Shown here: one piece after another, positions 1-6,798 of the stretch | Layout: the number at the start of each line of letters is the position of its first letter | Numbering within the stretch: position 1 is the stretch's first letter | Source: UBA1422 sp041752735 | Lineage (GTDB): Bacteria; Bacillota; Clostridia; Peptostreptococcales; Anaerovoracaceae | Length of the DNA stretch: 16,703 nt | Assembly (NCBI GenBank): GCA_041752735.1 | Contig: JBGSVW010000015.1 | Location: 1 to 16,703, forward strand | Reading direction: 5' to 3' | Translations under genes and position numbers: made by a program | Notes under the pieces: generated by a model | Told to the model about the DNA's origin: nothing | The model's database searches: none | What the model saw: only the letters and a program-made list of their open reading frames with translations

Positions 1-2667
1 GTTGTATTTCACCCCGCTCTTATCCATTTCGAAATAGGCCTTGGATTTTGCCAGACCAGCTTCAATCTTGGGTACGTCCGCTCCATAGATAATGTCTTCA
101 AGCTCGCCAAGAGTATAGGTTTGCTGTTTCAGTTGATTTCCTTCCGCATCCTTCACCACGACCTGTAGATTGTTTGCACTATCTGATGCCATGGCGGTAT
201 AAGTCGAATTCGAGTGATACTTATGGGTGCTGTAATCATATGTATCCTCGCCAACTACAACTTTCTCCACCTTTTGGACCTGATTAGATCCATTGCTGGT
301 GAAATAGTCCCGCTTACCGAAAATAACCCGAAGAGGTCCGCCGGAATTGTTAAGCCCGTTGGCATAGCCCAAATCCGAAGGGGTTTTAACGTATGGATAA
401 TTGTTCACGCCATAAGCCAGCACAACGGGATAACCCACGGATTTTAAATCTCCCGCAACCGGTGTATAGGATCCATCTCCTAAATCCAATGCACTTTTTT
501 CATAAAAGCCAAAGTTGTCCGGATTTCTTAAATCGGCCAAAGTGAAGGATTCGTTGGATAAATATCCATCCCATGCATTGAAGCGAACAGGCGTACTGTC
601 TGCTAGAGGTGTCAGCGAGTCCGATTTGATGTCTGAATTAAAGTAACTCAATAAATTGTATAGCTTTAGTCCCTCATATTCATTGACAGACCAATAAGTA
701 GTATTTGTCAAACTATATGACTTTCTAAGACCCATATTGCTGCTTGTATAGTCCCCCAATGTGTTTGCACCTGCAGCGTCGTCTGTGACCATGGCTTCTA
801 GCTGTGCAACCGTCAGATTGACTTCCCTGCCCATTCCGGTTCCTGTCAGGCTAAACAAGAATTGTGAATTTTTTGGATCGTTATATGGCTCAGTATCATG
901 GTTATATCCGGGAGAATCGCCTTCCTCAACATAGATATATGCCATATTACCAAAAGTAGTGTATGCAGTATTCGTATCGCCTGTTATGCTAGCTTTGTCG
1001 TAAACCAATTTAAGGCAACCGTCTTCGTTGTATAAGCCGGAGATGCTGCCTGACTGACCATCATATACAAAGGGGGCGACTTGGCTATCGTCCGTTCTAC
1101 CAACACCATAGGCAACAATAATCGGTTTGTCTTCAGCATCCGCCTCCGCGATTTGTGCCATGGTGAAGGTGGCAATGGTCTGCCTTGCTCGATTCTTAAT
1201 CAAAACCCGGTCCGCATCATCTGTCAATGTCACCTTGCTCGTATCAGGCATATCGTTCAATATGTGGGATAGCTTGATTCCTTCATATTTTTTTGTGTTG
1301 CTAGCCGATGCTACCTGATCTGTATAAATCCCTCGATAAGCACCTGCATTTTGCTCCTCAACGGTACGAACCGATAGTGGGATGCTTGTTTCAACACCAG
1401 GACCCTCTACTGTTAAGGTCGCGCTTGTAATCGCATCGACATCATAAGGGCCAGACTGTTCCGTCAATCCACCGTTGTTGATATGCTTGTAAGGGCTATT
1501 TGTAAAGTCAGGTCCGGTTGCAGGGGTTACAGATATTCCGGTGACCATCTTTGAAGGTTTGCCTGCAGCATCCGAACCATAAAGCGTACAGAGACCATAT
1601 ATGCTGGCATTGTTTTTTGCCGTTGAATAAATTCCTGTCAGGGTGCTGATGGACGTTCCTTTTTCATAGGCTATCATATAGTCATTGTCCACCAGTTCTG
1701 ATTTCGTCTTTCCGGATGCGGCGACTGCATAGCCATCTGCTGTTGTAAAGGTTACGATATCATCATCATTGTACGCAGCTAGCAAAACTGACATTGGCAC
1801 ACCACGAGCTACATCTGTGACTGAGCCGCTCGTTGTGGAATAAGTGTATGAGCTGGTAGCACGGTCCATCATCAGTAGTTGGGAACGGGTGTAGTTTGTT
1901 GTTCCCACAGTTAGGGCAGTTTCAGTGATGGCATTGCCAACCTGAATCAAGTTGGTGGCACTATTGAAGAGTGAATTATTATAGTCAGTCTTCCCAAGTT
2001 GCCCAGCCATCAAGACTAATTTAGACTTAACTGTAACTGTCGTAGGCACTGGCAACGATGTGGAATAATAATTTGCCCAAGCCAGAATGGTAGGAACAGC
2101 CGTAGCGCCTTCTTCACTATCGGAGAAAATGTTGGGATAATAATTCCTAGTGGCAGAAAACGCCTGTGTGGTTCTAGGGGCTGCAAGGTCCGAAGCGGTT
2201 CCGTAAGTCGTCCTTGCAGGATCAAATTGAATCACATAAGGGCTCGTTAAATTAAACTCTATTGCTGAAATAATATTGTCCGATAGTGTTGTTCCACTGA
2301 CTCCAGATTGAAGCAGTAATGTATCCAGCCGGACACCCTCCCCCAAATACACTCGGTTGAAATTTGATGTGTTCCGGGTGGAATAGGTATATAAATCATT
2401 TTCAAATCGGTTGGTGTCAGCTGCAGCAATTGTCTTGAGATCATTCAATGTATAGGATTTTTCCAATCCTGCGTTGGCTGCACTATAAACACCTCCTGCA
2501 ATGACACCCTGCCCAGAAACCGTTACCATAGGGGTTTCTGTTACTAGGGTACTGGCTGCCTGGGCGACTGAGGGACCCATGGTTCCAAAACAGCCTGTGA
2601 CAACCATGACAAAAGCCAGTAGCACTGCTAGTGCCTGCTTGTGTCCTTTTCTTCTTGTGGTATGCAT
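1..2667 (-). CDS. Large secreted multidomain surface protein with SUOX-like repeats (partial, C-terminus off window)
   Basis: I translated this frame by hand from the ATG at 2667 to the left edge: 889 codons without a stop, so the gene continues outside the window. The start is set by GGAG 8 nt upstream. Residues 1-37 are a secretion signal (TTRRKGHKQ, then a hydrophobic stretch). It ends in VTGC at Cys25 (possible lipobox), but AQA-AS near 34-38 could be a signal peptidase I site, so lipidation is uncertain. The rest is a chain of related modules: about 40-235 (with RNYYPNI at 174-180 and VPTILAW at 191-197), 250-400 (ARGVPMSVLL, then TADGYAV), 410-590 (YEGIKLSHIL), 600-810 (YEGLKLYNLL, then GGPLRVIFG) and a fifth beginning near 820. 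The motif pattern G-V/I-x-L-x-x-L-L, DGY, A-Y-G/A-x-N and P-L-R-V resembles the sulfite-oxidase/molybdopterin-binding fold, but no Cys-Gly-Asn type Mo ligand is visible. It follows structured RNA 1 and a terminator. Function is inferred only: extracellular capture of a ligand. Confidence 0.85.
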   Translation of the reverse strand, partial: MHTTRRKGHKQALAVLLAFVMVVTGCFGTMGPSVAQAASTLVTETPMVTVSGQGVIAGGVYSAANAGLEKSYTLNDLKTIAAADTNRFENDLYTYSTRNTSNFNRVYLGEGVRLDTLLLQSGVSGTTLSDNIISAIEFNLTSPYVIQFDPARTTYGTASDLAAPRTTQAFSATRNYYPNIFSDSEEGATAVPTILAWANYYSTSLPVPTTVTVKSKLVLMAGQLGKTDYNNSLFNSATNLIQVGNAITETALTVGTTNYTRSQLLMMDRATSSYTYSTTSGSVTDVARGVPMSVLLAAYNDDDIVTFTTADGYAVAASGKTKSELVDNDYMIAYEKGTSISTLTGIYSTAKNNASIYGLCTLYGSDAAGKPSKMVTGISVTPATGPDFTNSPYKHINNGGLTEQSGPYDVDAITSATLTVEGPGVETSIPLSVRTVEEQNAGAYRGIYTDQVASASNTKKYEGIKLSHILNDMPDTSKVTLTDDADRVLIKNRARQTIATFTMAQIAEADAEDKPIIVAYGVGRTDDSQVAPFVYDGQSGSISGLYNEDGCLKLVYDKASITGDTNTAYTTFGNMAYIYVEEGDSPGYNHDTEPYNDPKNSQFLFSLTGTGMGREVNLTVAQLEAMVTDDAAGANTLGDYTSSNMGLRKSYSLTNTTYWSVNEYEGLKLYNLLSYFNSDIKSDSLTPLADSTPVRFNAWDGYLSNESFTLADLRNPDNFGFYEKSALDLGDGSYTPVAGDLKSVGYPVVLAYGVNNYPYVKTPSDLGYANGLNNSGGPLRVIFGKRDYFTSNGSNQVQKVEKVVVGEDTYDYSTHKYHSNSTYTAMASDSANNLQVVVKDAEGNQLKQQTYTLGELEDIIYGADVPKIEAGLAKSKAYFEMDKSGVKYN

Positions 2668-2716
2668 GATACTCTCCTTTTAATTTTCTTCAATCACGAT
2701 GTAGAAATTCATATAT

Positions 2717-2738
2717 AAAAAGCGGCCGAAAAGGCCGC
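2717..2738 (-). terminator. Intrinsic terminator between structured RNA 1 and the large surface-protein gene
   Basis: On the minus strand GCGGCC and GGCCGC form a perfect 6-bp stem with a 5-nt loop, followed directly by TTTTT. It lies downstream of the structured RNA and 50 nt before the start codon of the large surface protein, the position expected for the expression platform of a transcription-terminating riboswitch. It could equally be a plain operon-internal terminator; I did not find a convincing antiterminator. Confidence 0.8.
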
Positions 2739-2744
2739 ATCAAA

Positions 2745-2865
2745 ACATTGGGGTACTCCCAGATATTCGAATGCCTTTTCAAAGGTGGAAGGCCGGAGCG
2801 TTTCCGCCGGGACCCATCAATCTTTCACCATAGGTTCCCCCTTAGGCTACAGACTCGGTATTCAT
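2745..2865 (-). ncRNA. Structured RNA 1, riboswitch-like leader (candidate Moco/Tuco family)
   Basis: This 5' leader can be folded by eye on the minus strand. UGAAUaCC (2857-2864) pairs with GGcAUUCG (2768-2775), with one mismatch, as closing helix. CCUAAG (2841-2846) and UAUGG (2828-2832) form the canonical 11-nt tetraloop receptor, capped by GG-GGAA-CC. GCG-GAAA-CGC (2798-2807) supplies a GAAA loop that could dock there. GCCTT/AAGGC (2789-2793 and 2773-2777) and a TGGG/CCCA hairpin (2749-2761) follow, then the terminator at 2717-2738. It shares CCGAGTC-3 nt-AGCCTAA and GGCATT with structured RNA 2. The layout fits my recollection of the Moco RNA family and the context of a MolBCA-like transporter, but this is a judgement from memory. 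AAGGGGGAA and GGTGAAA also recall cobalamin riboswitches. Confidence 0.7.
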
Positions 2866-2922
2866 TAACTATATTAACCATAAAAACATATATGGATTAT
2901 TATCTGCAAATTGGTTATGTGT

Positions 2923-3453
2923 TTATCTTACGAATTCAATGGATTCAATCATCCGAATCCAATATGCCGAGTCAGATTCAGGCACGATGAGTCGCAGAGG
3001 AGCTTCATCTTCGCCCAAAGGTTCCCCGTTGATGCCAAAGGCCAGAATCAACTGGTTTTCAATGATAAACGGTTGATTCAACACAATCTCGTACCCGTCG
3101 GTCGCTGTAATGATGATTTTTTTAAATTCAGTCATACTGACTCCATACTTGTCCAACACCGTTTCCAGCAGTGGCCCTGTCGCTTTCACACTCCCTATTT
3201 TATCGCTGGTGCTGCTTGTTTTGATTGTGACACATTCTAAACTTTGAAGATCAGTGATGGTTAAAATCACTGGTTGACTCGCGTCATCATCATTTATCCC
3301 AATTAAGGTAAGTGTCTCAGACCCGTAGTTTGCCACGTCTATTTCCGGGTTGCCACAACCCAAGGATACAGCAAGAATCATCATAACGTATAATATAACG
3401 ATGATTTGTTTTTTTATTAGTTGGCGTGCTTTCTTCTCAGGTTGGGTCATCAT
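2923..3453 (-). CDS. Small lipoprotein with a SUOX-like (molybdopterin-binding fold) domain
   Basis: This gene encodes a 176-residue protein. The start at 3453 (MMTQPEKK) is chosen over the upstream ATG at 3480 because GAGGGAG lies 5 nt before it; it then starts after the DUF2149 stop. Residues 1-32 are a basic N-terminus plus a hydrophobic helix ending in SLGC, so Cys33 is the probable lipidated residue. From about residue 70 the sequence follows the oxidoreductase molybdopterin-binding (SUOX-like) pattern: ATGPLLETVL, then ATDGYEIVL, then LILAFGINGEPL, then APLRLIVPES and a final IESIEF strand. The segment where SUOX enzymes carry the Mo-ligating Cys in a C-x-G-N context has no such motif, so it is probably a cofactor-free or ligand-binding version. 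It is the last gene before structured RNA 1. Ligand and partner are unknown; a role as an exported capture or relay protein for the neighbouring importer is inference. Confidence 0.85.
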   Translation of the reverse strand: MMTQPEKKARQLIKKQIIVILYVMMILAVSLGCGNPEIDVANYGSETLTLIGINDDDASQPVILTITDLQSLECVTIKTSSTSDKIGSVKATGPLLETVLDKYGVSMTEFKKIIITATDGYEIVLNQPFIIENQLILAFGINGEPLGEDEAPLRLIVPESDSAYWIRMIESIEFVR

Positions 3454-3466
3454 ACCGTCTCCCTCA

Positions 3467-3769
3467 CTAATTGTTGTCATCGTTAAGAATATAATACTTC
3501 CCTGTCTCCGGATCCAGATACACAGTCCCCATTTCTTCTAAGGCGTCGGGGTTTTGGATGGTCTCTTGGCTATTCTCCCCTAAGGAATTCACCTCTGTAG
3601 GCAAATTCAAGCGATCGCTGACATCCAGATTCCATGCCGCTATAAGGGCTATAATCAATCCACAGGAGAACACGAGCATAACATCGGCCAAGTTGAAAAG
3701 CCCTTCCATCGGATTTGCTTCTTCAGCATGTCTGGCTCGTCTGAGTCGGCTTTGCCGTAAGCTTCTCAT
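3467..3769 (-). CDS. DUF2149 family protein, ExbD/TolR-like partner of the channel protein
   Basis: This is a 100-residue protein starting in an ATGA overlap with the end of the ExbB-like gene, with a GGAGAGGA ribosome binding site. Residues 1-18 are very basic (cytoplasmic), followed by NPMEGL at 19-24 and a single transmembrane helix at about 26-46. The helix carries Asp29 in NLADVMLVF, matching in position the essential Asp of the ExbD/TolR helix. The C-terminal part is extracytoplasmic and ends in the typical GTVYLDPETGKYYIL. DUF2149 proteins are known next to MotA/TolQ/ExbB genes in methanogens and in the Bacteroidetes hmu heme-uptake locus (HmuU-HmuV pair), which supports a proton-driven motor pair. 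Coupling to surface proteins rather than TonB is inference. Confidence 0.85.
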   Translation of the reverse strand: MRSLRQSRLRRARHAEEANPMEGLFNLADVMLVFSCGLIIALIAAWNLDVSDRLNLPTEVNSLGENSQETIQNPDALEEMGTVYLDPETGKYYILNDDNN

Positions 3770-4446
3770 GCTTCCTCTCCTTTTCTAATGATTCTATTGA
3801 CTGGTTTTTCTACTCTCTCCGTTTGGCTTTGTTTATCCAAAATAGCTTCCATCAGAGTTTCCATGCTGACAAGATAGCTGTCATACCATCTTTTTCTGAT
3901 GGATGATATGACAAATGCAACAGCCCCGCTGAGTAAGCCGGCAATGGTGGTATCAAATGCCATCAGCAAAGAGGCTGAAAGTGTTTTTGTGTCACCCTGT
4001 CCCAATGCGATTAAACCGGGACCCAAAGGAATCAACGTTCCCAGTAGGCCGAACATCGGCGCAATTCGTGTGATGATATCCGTCCACTTTACGATTTTTT
4101 CATAGCGGCTTTGTTCTTCAAAAATCAACTGTCTTGCCAGGGCTTCTCTCGTATGCTCCGGTAAGTTCGACCTTGACGTCAGGGCCTTCAATGCCACCTT
4201 CTGTCGTTTTAATAATCCGCTATCATCAATAGCCTCGTCCACCTTAGAAAGTGCCACCAGATGAAAACTGTCAATCAGCTGAGGTATTTTGGCTTTCATT
4301 CGTCTATGTTCCGTGAACCACTCCGCGATCAAACTACCCATTGCGATAACAGAAACCGCTAAGAGCAACAGCAAAATGAGAATAGTTGGAACTTGCATCG
4401 AACTGGCGATGGCACGTAACATCTCTTTGATAAAATCTGAAAACAA
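3766..4446 (-). CDS. MotA/TolQ/ExbB family proton channel protein
   Basis: This gene encodes 226 residues. I place the start at a TTG (4446) because AAGGAGG sits 6 nt upstream, inside the last codons of the preceding gene; the ATG at 4536 has no comparable site and would give a non-hydrophobic, non-homologous N-terminal extension. There are three predicted membrane helices at about 20-42, 128-149 and 161-183, with a cytoplasmic loop between the first and second, as in ExbB/TolQ. Conserved family motifs are APMFGLLGTLIPLGPGL (129-145) and AFDTTIAGL (163-171). These proteins form a pentameric stator around ExbD-like dimers and convert proton flow into mechanical work on a partner. The next gene is its ExbD-like partner, translationally coupled by ATGA overlap. 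No TonB homologue is in the window. Confidence 0.9.
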   Translation of the reverse strand: MFSDFIKEMLRAIASSMQVPTILILLLLLAVSVIAMGSLIAEWFTEHRRMKAKIPQLIDSFHLVALSKVDEAIDDSGLLKRQKVALKALTSRSNLPEHTREALARQLIFEEQSRYEKIVKWTDIITRIAPMFGLLGTLIPLGPGLIALGQGDTKTLSASLLMAFDTTIAGLLSGAVAFVISSIRKRWYDSYLVSMETLMEAILDKQSQTERVEKPVNRIIRKGEEA

Positions 4447-4447
4447 G

Positions 4448-5692
4448 TTATACCTCCTTGCGGTATCCGGTGATTCGATAGGCCATTCCGATTGCCAGGC
4501 AAACAGCGCCAAAGCCACCGGCCGCCCCCAAAGCATTTGGATTTCTTTGTTCTTCGGGCAAAGGAGTCACCGTTTCTCCGTTCCCGTCACCGGCACTTGG
4601 TGCCAATGTAATTTCTCGCATTAATGCGCCTGAACCGTCCACATCCGATGGGTTTATGTTGCCGGTCCCCGTACCATCTCCGGTCTGACTGGATGTCACG
4701 CCATTGATGACTACTGATTTGCTAAGACCATTACTTGTGGTTGCCGTGATTGTGACCTTTCCTGCTTTAAGAATGGTCACCAAGCCGCTTTTGCTCACTG
4801 TCGCAATGGACTTGTCACTACTTGACCACGTAATATTTTGATCCAATAGGTCTTCAAACAAATCCTGTCCTGCAACCGTCGCTGCAACCTTAGCGGTTGA
4901 ACCTATTTTGACATTTGGATCGCTAATGGATATGTTTAATGATGCTGCGTCTGATGGTGAGCCGTAAAGGGTTACATCAATACCTGTAATCCATTTGGCG
5001 GAGTTCATTGAAGTAATTTCCGATGCTGGAACAGGTTCCCCAACTGCAAGATCTCCCTGGCCAACACAGAAGCGATAACTCTCCACTTCTGTCATCAACG
5101 ATGGATTCAGTAGGGTTGTGGGATTTTTAGTGGTAAAACTTCGTATTGCCAAAATTGATGGAACGGTGGCTTTGCCCGAAAGGGCTCCTGCCAATGGAAC
5201 GACACTGCCGGTGCTGCTGTCATAATGGGTTCGGAGCTCCGGATAATAATATCGTGTTTTGTTGACCCACTTTTGCATGCTCAATGAAACAAACCAGTTG
5301 TTTACTTGGGTTCCGTCCGTTGTTCGAAAATTTACCGTTTGTACCGATGACGGATCAATACCTGCTTGTTGCAGTAGTTCCACAATGGGAACCCCCTGAG
5401 CTACTGTGCCCATAACTGTGCCAACATTGGTGACGTTATGGTAGTAATATATGTTATCACATAACTGATTCATTTTGGCATACGTAAAGCTGGTTTTTAG
5501 GCGATAGTCATGAACATCTCCAAAGTATCCAACGCGTACTTCAAGAGTTCCTGCGGAGGCAAAGGCCGGTGATGCTGAAAACATAAAAGAAGCGCAAAGC
5601 ATGATTGCCAGCAACAGAAATCCCAGCATTTTCTTTTCTGGAAAATGCAGACTGGATCTTTGTTTTGCTGTGTTGTTCGCTACGCTCATCAT
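4448..5692 (-). CDS. Secreted, membrane-anchored surface protein with Ig-like (BID_2) domain
   Basis: This gene encodes 414 residues, starting 2 nt after the binding-protein stop; the ribosome binding site is weak, and translation is probably coupled. The signal peptide occupies residues 1-46 (basic start, hydrophobic core at 22-40, AFA-SAG cleavage site). Residues 50-245 form a domain with GVPIVELLQ (100-108), TTDGTQV, RYYYPEL (147-153), VPSILA (177-182) and RFCVGQ (207-212). The RxYYP and VPxILA motifs recur in the first module of the large surface protein, so both belong to one SUOX-like family. Residues 252-333 match a bacterial Ig-like group 2 domain (ITWSSSDKSIATVS, then GLVTILKAGKVTITA). 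A flexible Gly/Asn/Thr-rich linker leads to a C-terminal membrane helix at about 388-405 followed by the basic tail ITGYRKEV, with no LPXTG motif. It would stand on the outer face of the membrane beside the ExbB/DUF2149 pair encoded next. Ligand unknown. Confidence 0.85.
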   Translation of the reverse strand: MMSVANNTAKQRSSLHFPEKKMLGFLLLAIMLCASFMFSASPAFASAGTLEVRVGYFGDVHDYRLKTSFTYAKMNQLCDNIYYYHNVTNVGTVMGTVAQGVPIVELLQQAGIDPSSVQTVNFRTTDGTQVNNWFVSLSMQKWVNKTRYYYPELRTHYDSSTGSVVPLAGALSGKATVPSILAIRSFTTKNPTTLLNPSLMTEVESYRFCVGQGDLAVGEPVPASEITSMNSAKWITGIDVTLYGSPSDAASLNISISDPNVKIGSTAKVAATVAGQDLFEDLLDQNITWSSSDKSIATVSKSGLVTILKAGKVTITATTSNGLSKSVVINGVTSSQTGDGTGTGNINPSDVDGSGALMREITLAPSAGDGNGETVTPLPEEQRNPNALGAAGGFGAVCLAIGMAYRITGYRKEV

Positions 5693-5694
5693 GA

Positions 5695-6798
5695 TTAATA
5701 ACCCAACTCGTTTCTAGATAATACAATTCCATAGGACAACTCATAAAAGGCATTTACCGCATCTACCAATTCCGCGTCCGACATAATTTCGGGGTACATG
5801 GTTCTAATAATATAATCCGTGCCCAATACACTAACAACGCCGGGAAATTCCCATGAATCAACTGCTGCAGGCATTACATACACATGTTTGTTTTTAATGG
5901 CCTTCAGGGCTGACCAAGCTGGATCTGACATGAGATCCTCCACCGTGTAGGTTGCGCTCTGACTGTTGGTAATAAAAATATAATCGGGATCCCAACTGAA
6001 TATCTCCTCAACGCCTACCGTTGGCCAGAGCTCAGTGGCTTCCACATCAGCTGCGGGATTGATTCCCCCCGCAGACTCAATCATGTTGCTTTGTAGCATG
6101 GTTTTATCTGCAACTTTACCGATGGATGTTCCCATCATGATAGCAGTCTTTTTTTCGGCATCGTCCAAAACGCTGACTCTGTCTTGTTGCTCATTTATCT
6201 TTTGATGATAATAGGCTATTAATGCGTCCGCTTTTTCTTGCGAATTGCAGATAATGCCCAGGATTTTTAATGCGGTTAACATATCTTCCGGTGTTTCGAA
6301 AAGCAATCCTACCGATGGAATGCCAAGTTTCTCAACTGCCTCCATGGTTTTAATATCGCCTGCCTTATGAAAGAAAACATCCGGATTGACTTCCGCCAGT
6401 GCCTCCATATCCACAACGCCCTGCCCGACGCTAGGCACCTCAGACAGTATAGGCGCTATCAAGTTGAGAAACTCTTCAGGCTTACCTGCTCCAACAATTC
6501 GGTCTTCACAGTCCAGGCTTATGAGAAACCTTGCGACTACACGATAAACAAATGCATAGGACTCGGAATTCTTTGGAACCGTAACAATCCGCCCAGCCAT
6601 ATCAACAATCTCAATAGATGTACCAGTTTCAGCCACCACCGTGCCGGGGATGTAGGTTTCGTTCTGTTTCTCATTACATCCTGTCAAGGGGAAACTCAAA
6701 CATAGGAGCAGCACAAGCAATACCCAGAATTTCCATCCAGCTTTCTTACAATGTCGAGCTTTTTGTTTTATATTTCCTTGCTGTACTGTTACTTTCAT
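5695..6798 (-). CDS. ABC transporter substrate-binding lipoprotein (FecB/BtuF/MolA-like)
   Basis: This gene encodes 367 residues. The start at 6798 is preferred to 6825: it overlaps the ATPase stop as ATGA and is preceded by AGGA. Residues 20-40 are a lipoprotein signal with LTGC, so Cys41 is the lipid anchor. The mature part opens with IEIVDMAGRIVTVP, the start of the two-lobed fold of binding proteins for iron siderophores, heme, B12 and molybdate (periplasmic-binding protein class III), followed by VNPDVFF, the long linking helix and WDPDYIFI. Near the C-terminus it reads DSWEFPGVVSVLG and RTMYPEIM. The permease and ATPase genes are immediately upstream. Sequence alone does not tell the substrate; the RNA leader and the MolA branch of this family make molybdate or tungstate a reasonable guess, with heme, corrinoid or siderophore as alternatives. 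Confidence 0.9.
   Translation of the reverse strand: MKVTVQQGNIKQKARHCKKAGWKFWVLLVLLLCLSFPLTGCNEKQNETYIPGTVVAETGTSIEIVDMAGRIVTVPKNSESYAFVYRVVARFLISLDCEDRIVGAGKPEEFLNLIAPILSEVPSVGQGVVDMEALAEVNPDVFFHKAGDIKTMEAVEKLGIPSVGLLFETPEDMLTALKILGIICNSQEKADALIAYYHQKINEQQDRVSVLDDAEKKTAIMMGTSIGKVADKTMLQSNMIESAGGINPAADVEATELWPTVGVEEIFSWDPDYIFITNSQSATYTVEDLMSDPAWSALKAIKNKHVYVMPAAVDSWEFPGVVSVLGTDYIIRTMYPEIMSDAELVDAVNAFYELSYGIVLSRNELGY

Noticed and set aside
2745..2865. Reading structured RNA 1 as a c-di-GMP-I (GEMM) riboswitch because of the tetraloop and receptor.
   Set aside because: In GEMM RNAs the GAAA hairpin lies 5' of the receptor helix; here the receptor comes first, and the CAGGGCAAA and CGCAAAGC core elements are absent.
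2745..2865. Reading structured RNA 1 as a cobalamin riboswitch.
   Set aside because: AAGGGGGAA and GGTGAAA resemble cobalamin core blocks and TCTGGGAGTACC faintly recalls the B12 box, but the first block is fully explained by the tetraloop-receptor hairpin. RNA 2, which shares the same ends, has neither block. Left open as an alternative rather than adopted.
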